From NCBI GenBank assembly GCA_027456925.1, contig DAIDTZ010000245.1, positions 1-5,546 of the forward strand: a DNA stretch of 5,546 bases, written 5' to 3'. Positions 5,353-5,546 of this stretch are shown piece after piece. The stretch comes from Nitrospirota bacterium (GTDB taxonomy: Bacteria; Nitrospirota; UBA9217). The notes beneath the pieces are model-generated. The model did not search any database, was not told the origin of the DNA, and was given only the letters and a program-made list of their open reading frames with translations. The first letter of the stretch is position 1. Every line of letters starts with the position of its first letter. The translations under genes were made by a program, and so were the position numbers.

Positions 5353-5546
5353 ATGCCTTTCAAAAATGTAAACCTAATTCTGATTTTGTTAATGTCTTTT
5401 TTTACTGTTTCTATTACAGCGAGTGCTCAAGACAATGAAGACTTGTCTCCGGAAGTAAAAGCGGTGATCGTAAAACTTAAGCAGCGCTGTTCACAACCGG
5501 GAGCGAATTGCAACACTATGGACGCAGCACGCGAATTGGTAGGTGG
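5353..5546 (+). CDS. Exported protein of unknown function, 3' end beyond the window
   Basis: Sixty-four codons are visible from an ATG preceded by a strong ribosome site (AGGGAGG, 5341-5347, 5 nt spacing). The frame is open to the window edge. Residues 1-25 look like a Sec signal: Lys4, a long hydrophobic stretch rich in Leu, Ile and Phe, and cleavage after ASA before QDNED. The mature part starts acidic, then has a probable short helix (PEVKAVIVKLKQR) and two cysteines, Cys46 and Cys53, in a CSQPGANC spacing that could form a small disulfide loop. I do not recognise the family. The first half of the frame is AT-rich compared with the genes upstream, so it may belong to a different transcription unit or have a different history. 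The nearby DsbC-like protein could act on such a cysteine-containing exported protein, but this is only a guess from proximity. Confidence 0.7.
   Translation, partial: MPFKNVNLILILLMSFFTVSITASAQDNEDLSPEVKAVIVKLKQRCSQPGANCNTMDAARELVG

Overview
The window is a bacterial chromosome fragment carrying most of the terminal diaminopimelate (DAP)/lysine pathway on the + strand. The genes are lysA (5' end missing), dapF, dapA and dapB, followed by a periplasmic DsbC-type thiol:disulfide protein, a fumarylacetoacetate hydrolase (FAH) family enzyme, and the start of a small exported protein of unknown function that runs off the right edge. All genes point the same way, with gaps of 59 bp (lysA-dapF), 177 bp (dapF-dapA), 88 bp (dapA-dapB), 51 bp (dapB-dsbC), 83 bp (dsbC-FAH) and 129 bp (FAH-last gene). 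No tRNA, rRNA, CRISPR array, transposase or integrase was seen.

The organism looks Gram-negative: it has a DsbC-like periplasmic isomerase, cleavable Sec signals and a meso-DAP pathway. The GC content is fairly high, roughly 60% in the coding lines sampled by eye. A lysA-dapF-dapA-dapB cluster together with a DsbC homologue carrying a CxxCH motif suggests Nitrospirota or a former deltaproteobacterium (Desulfobacterota-like). This placement is from gene style only and is tentative.

The Dap genes work as a unit. DapA condenses pyruvate with aspartate semialdehyde, DapB reduces the product, DapF epimerises LL-DAP to meso-DAP for peptidoglycan, and LysA decarboxylates meso-DAP to lysine. The steps between DapB and DapF (DapL, or the acyl route DapC/D/E) are not encoded here. 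Key catalytic residues are intact in every enzyme. DapA also keeps the residues that bind inhibitory lysine in the E. coli enzyme.

The most notable non-coding signal is a pair of related inverted repeats, one in the dapF-dapA gap and one in the dapA-dapB gap. Each arm is made of three 8-bp units resembling CGCAGAGA, with the same unit spacing in both copies. The first copy is also enclosed by a perfect outer inverted repeat (GTAAAAAGTC/GACTTTTTAC), giving it a MITE-like look. A separate 9-bp perfect hairpin lies between dsbC and the FAH gene. After the FAH gene the base composition falls to about 38% GC. No clearly new biological system is visible; the repeats and the CxxCH-bearing DsbC homologue are the points most worth following up.
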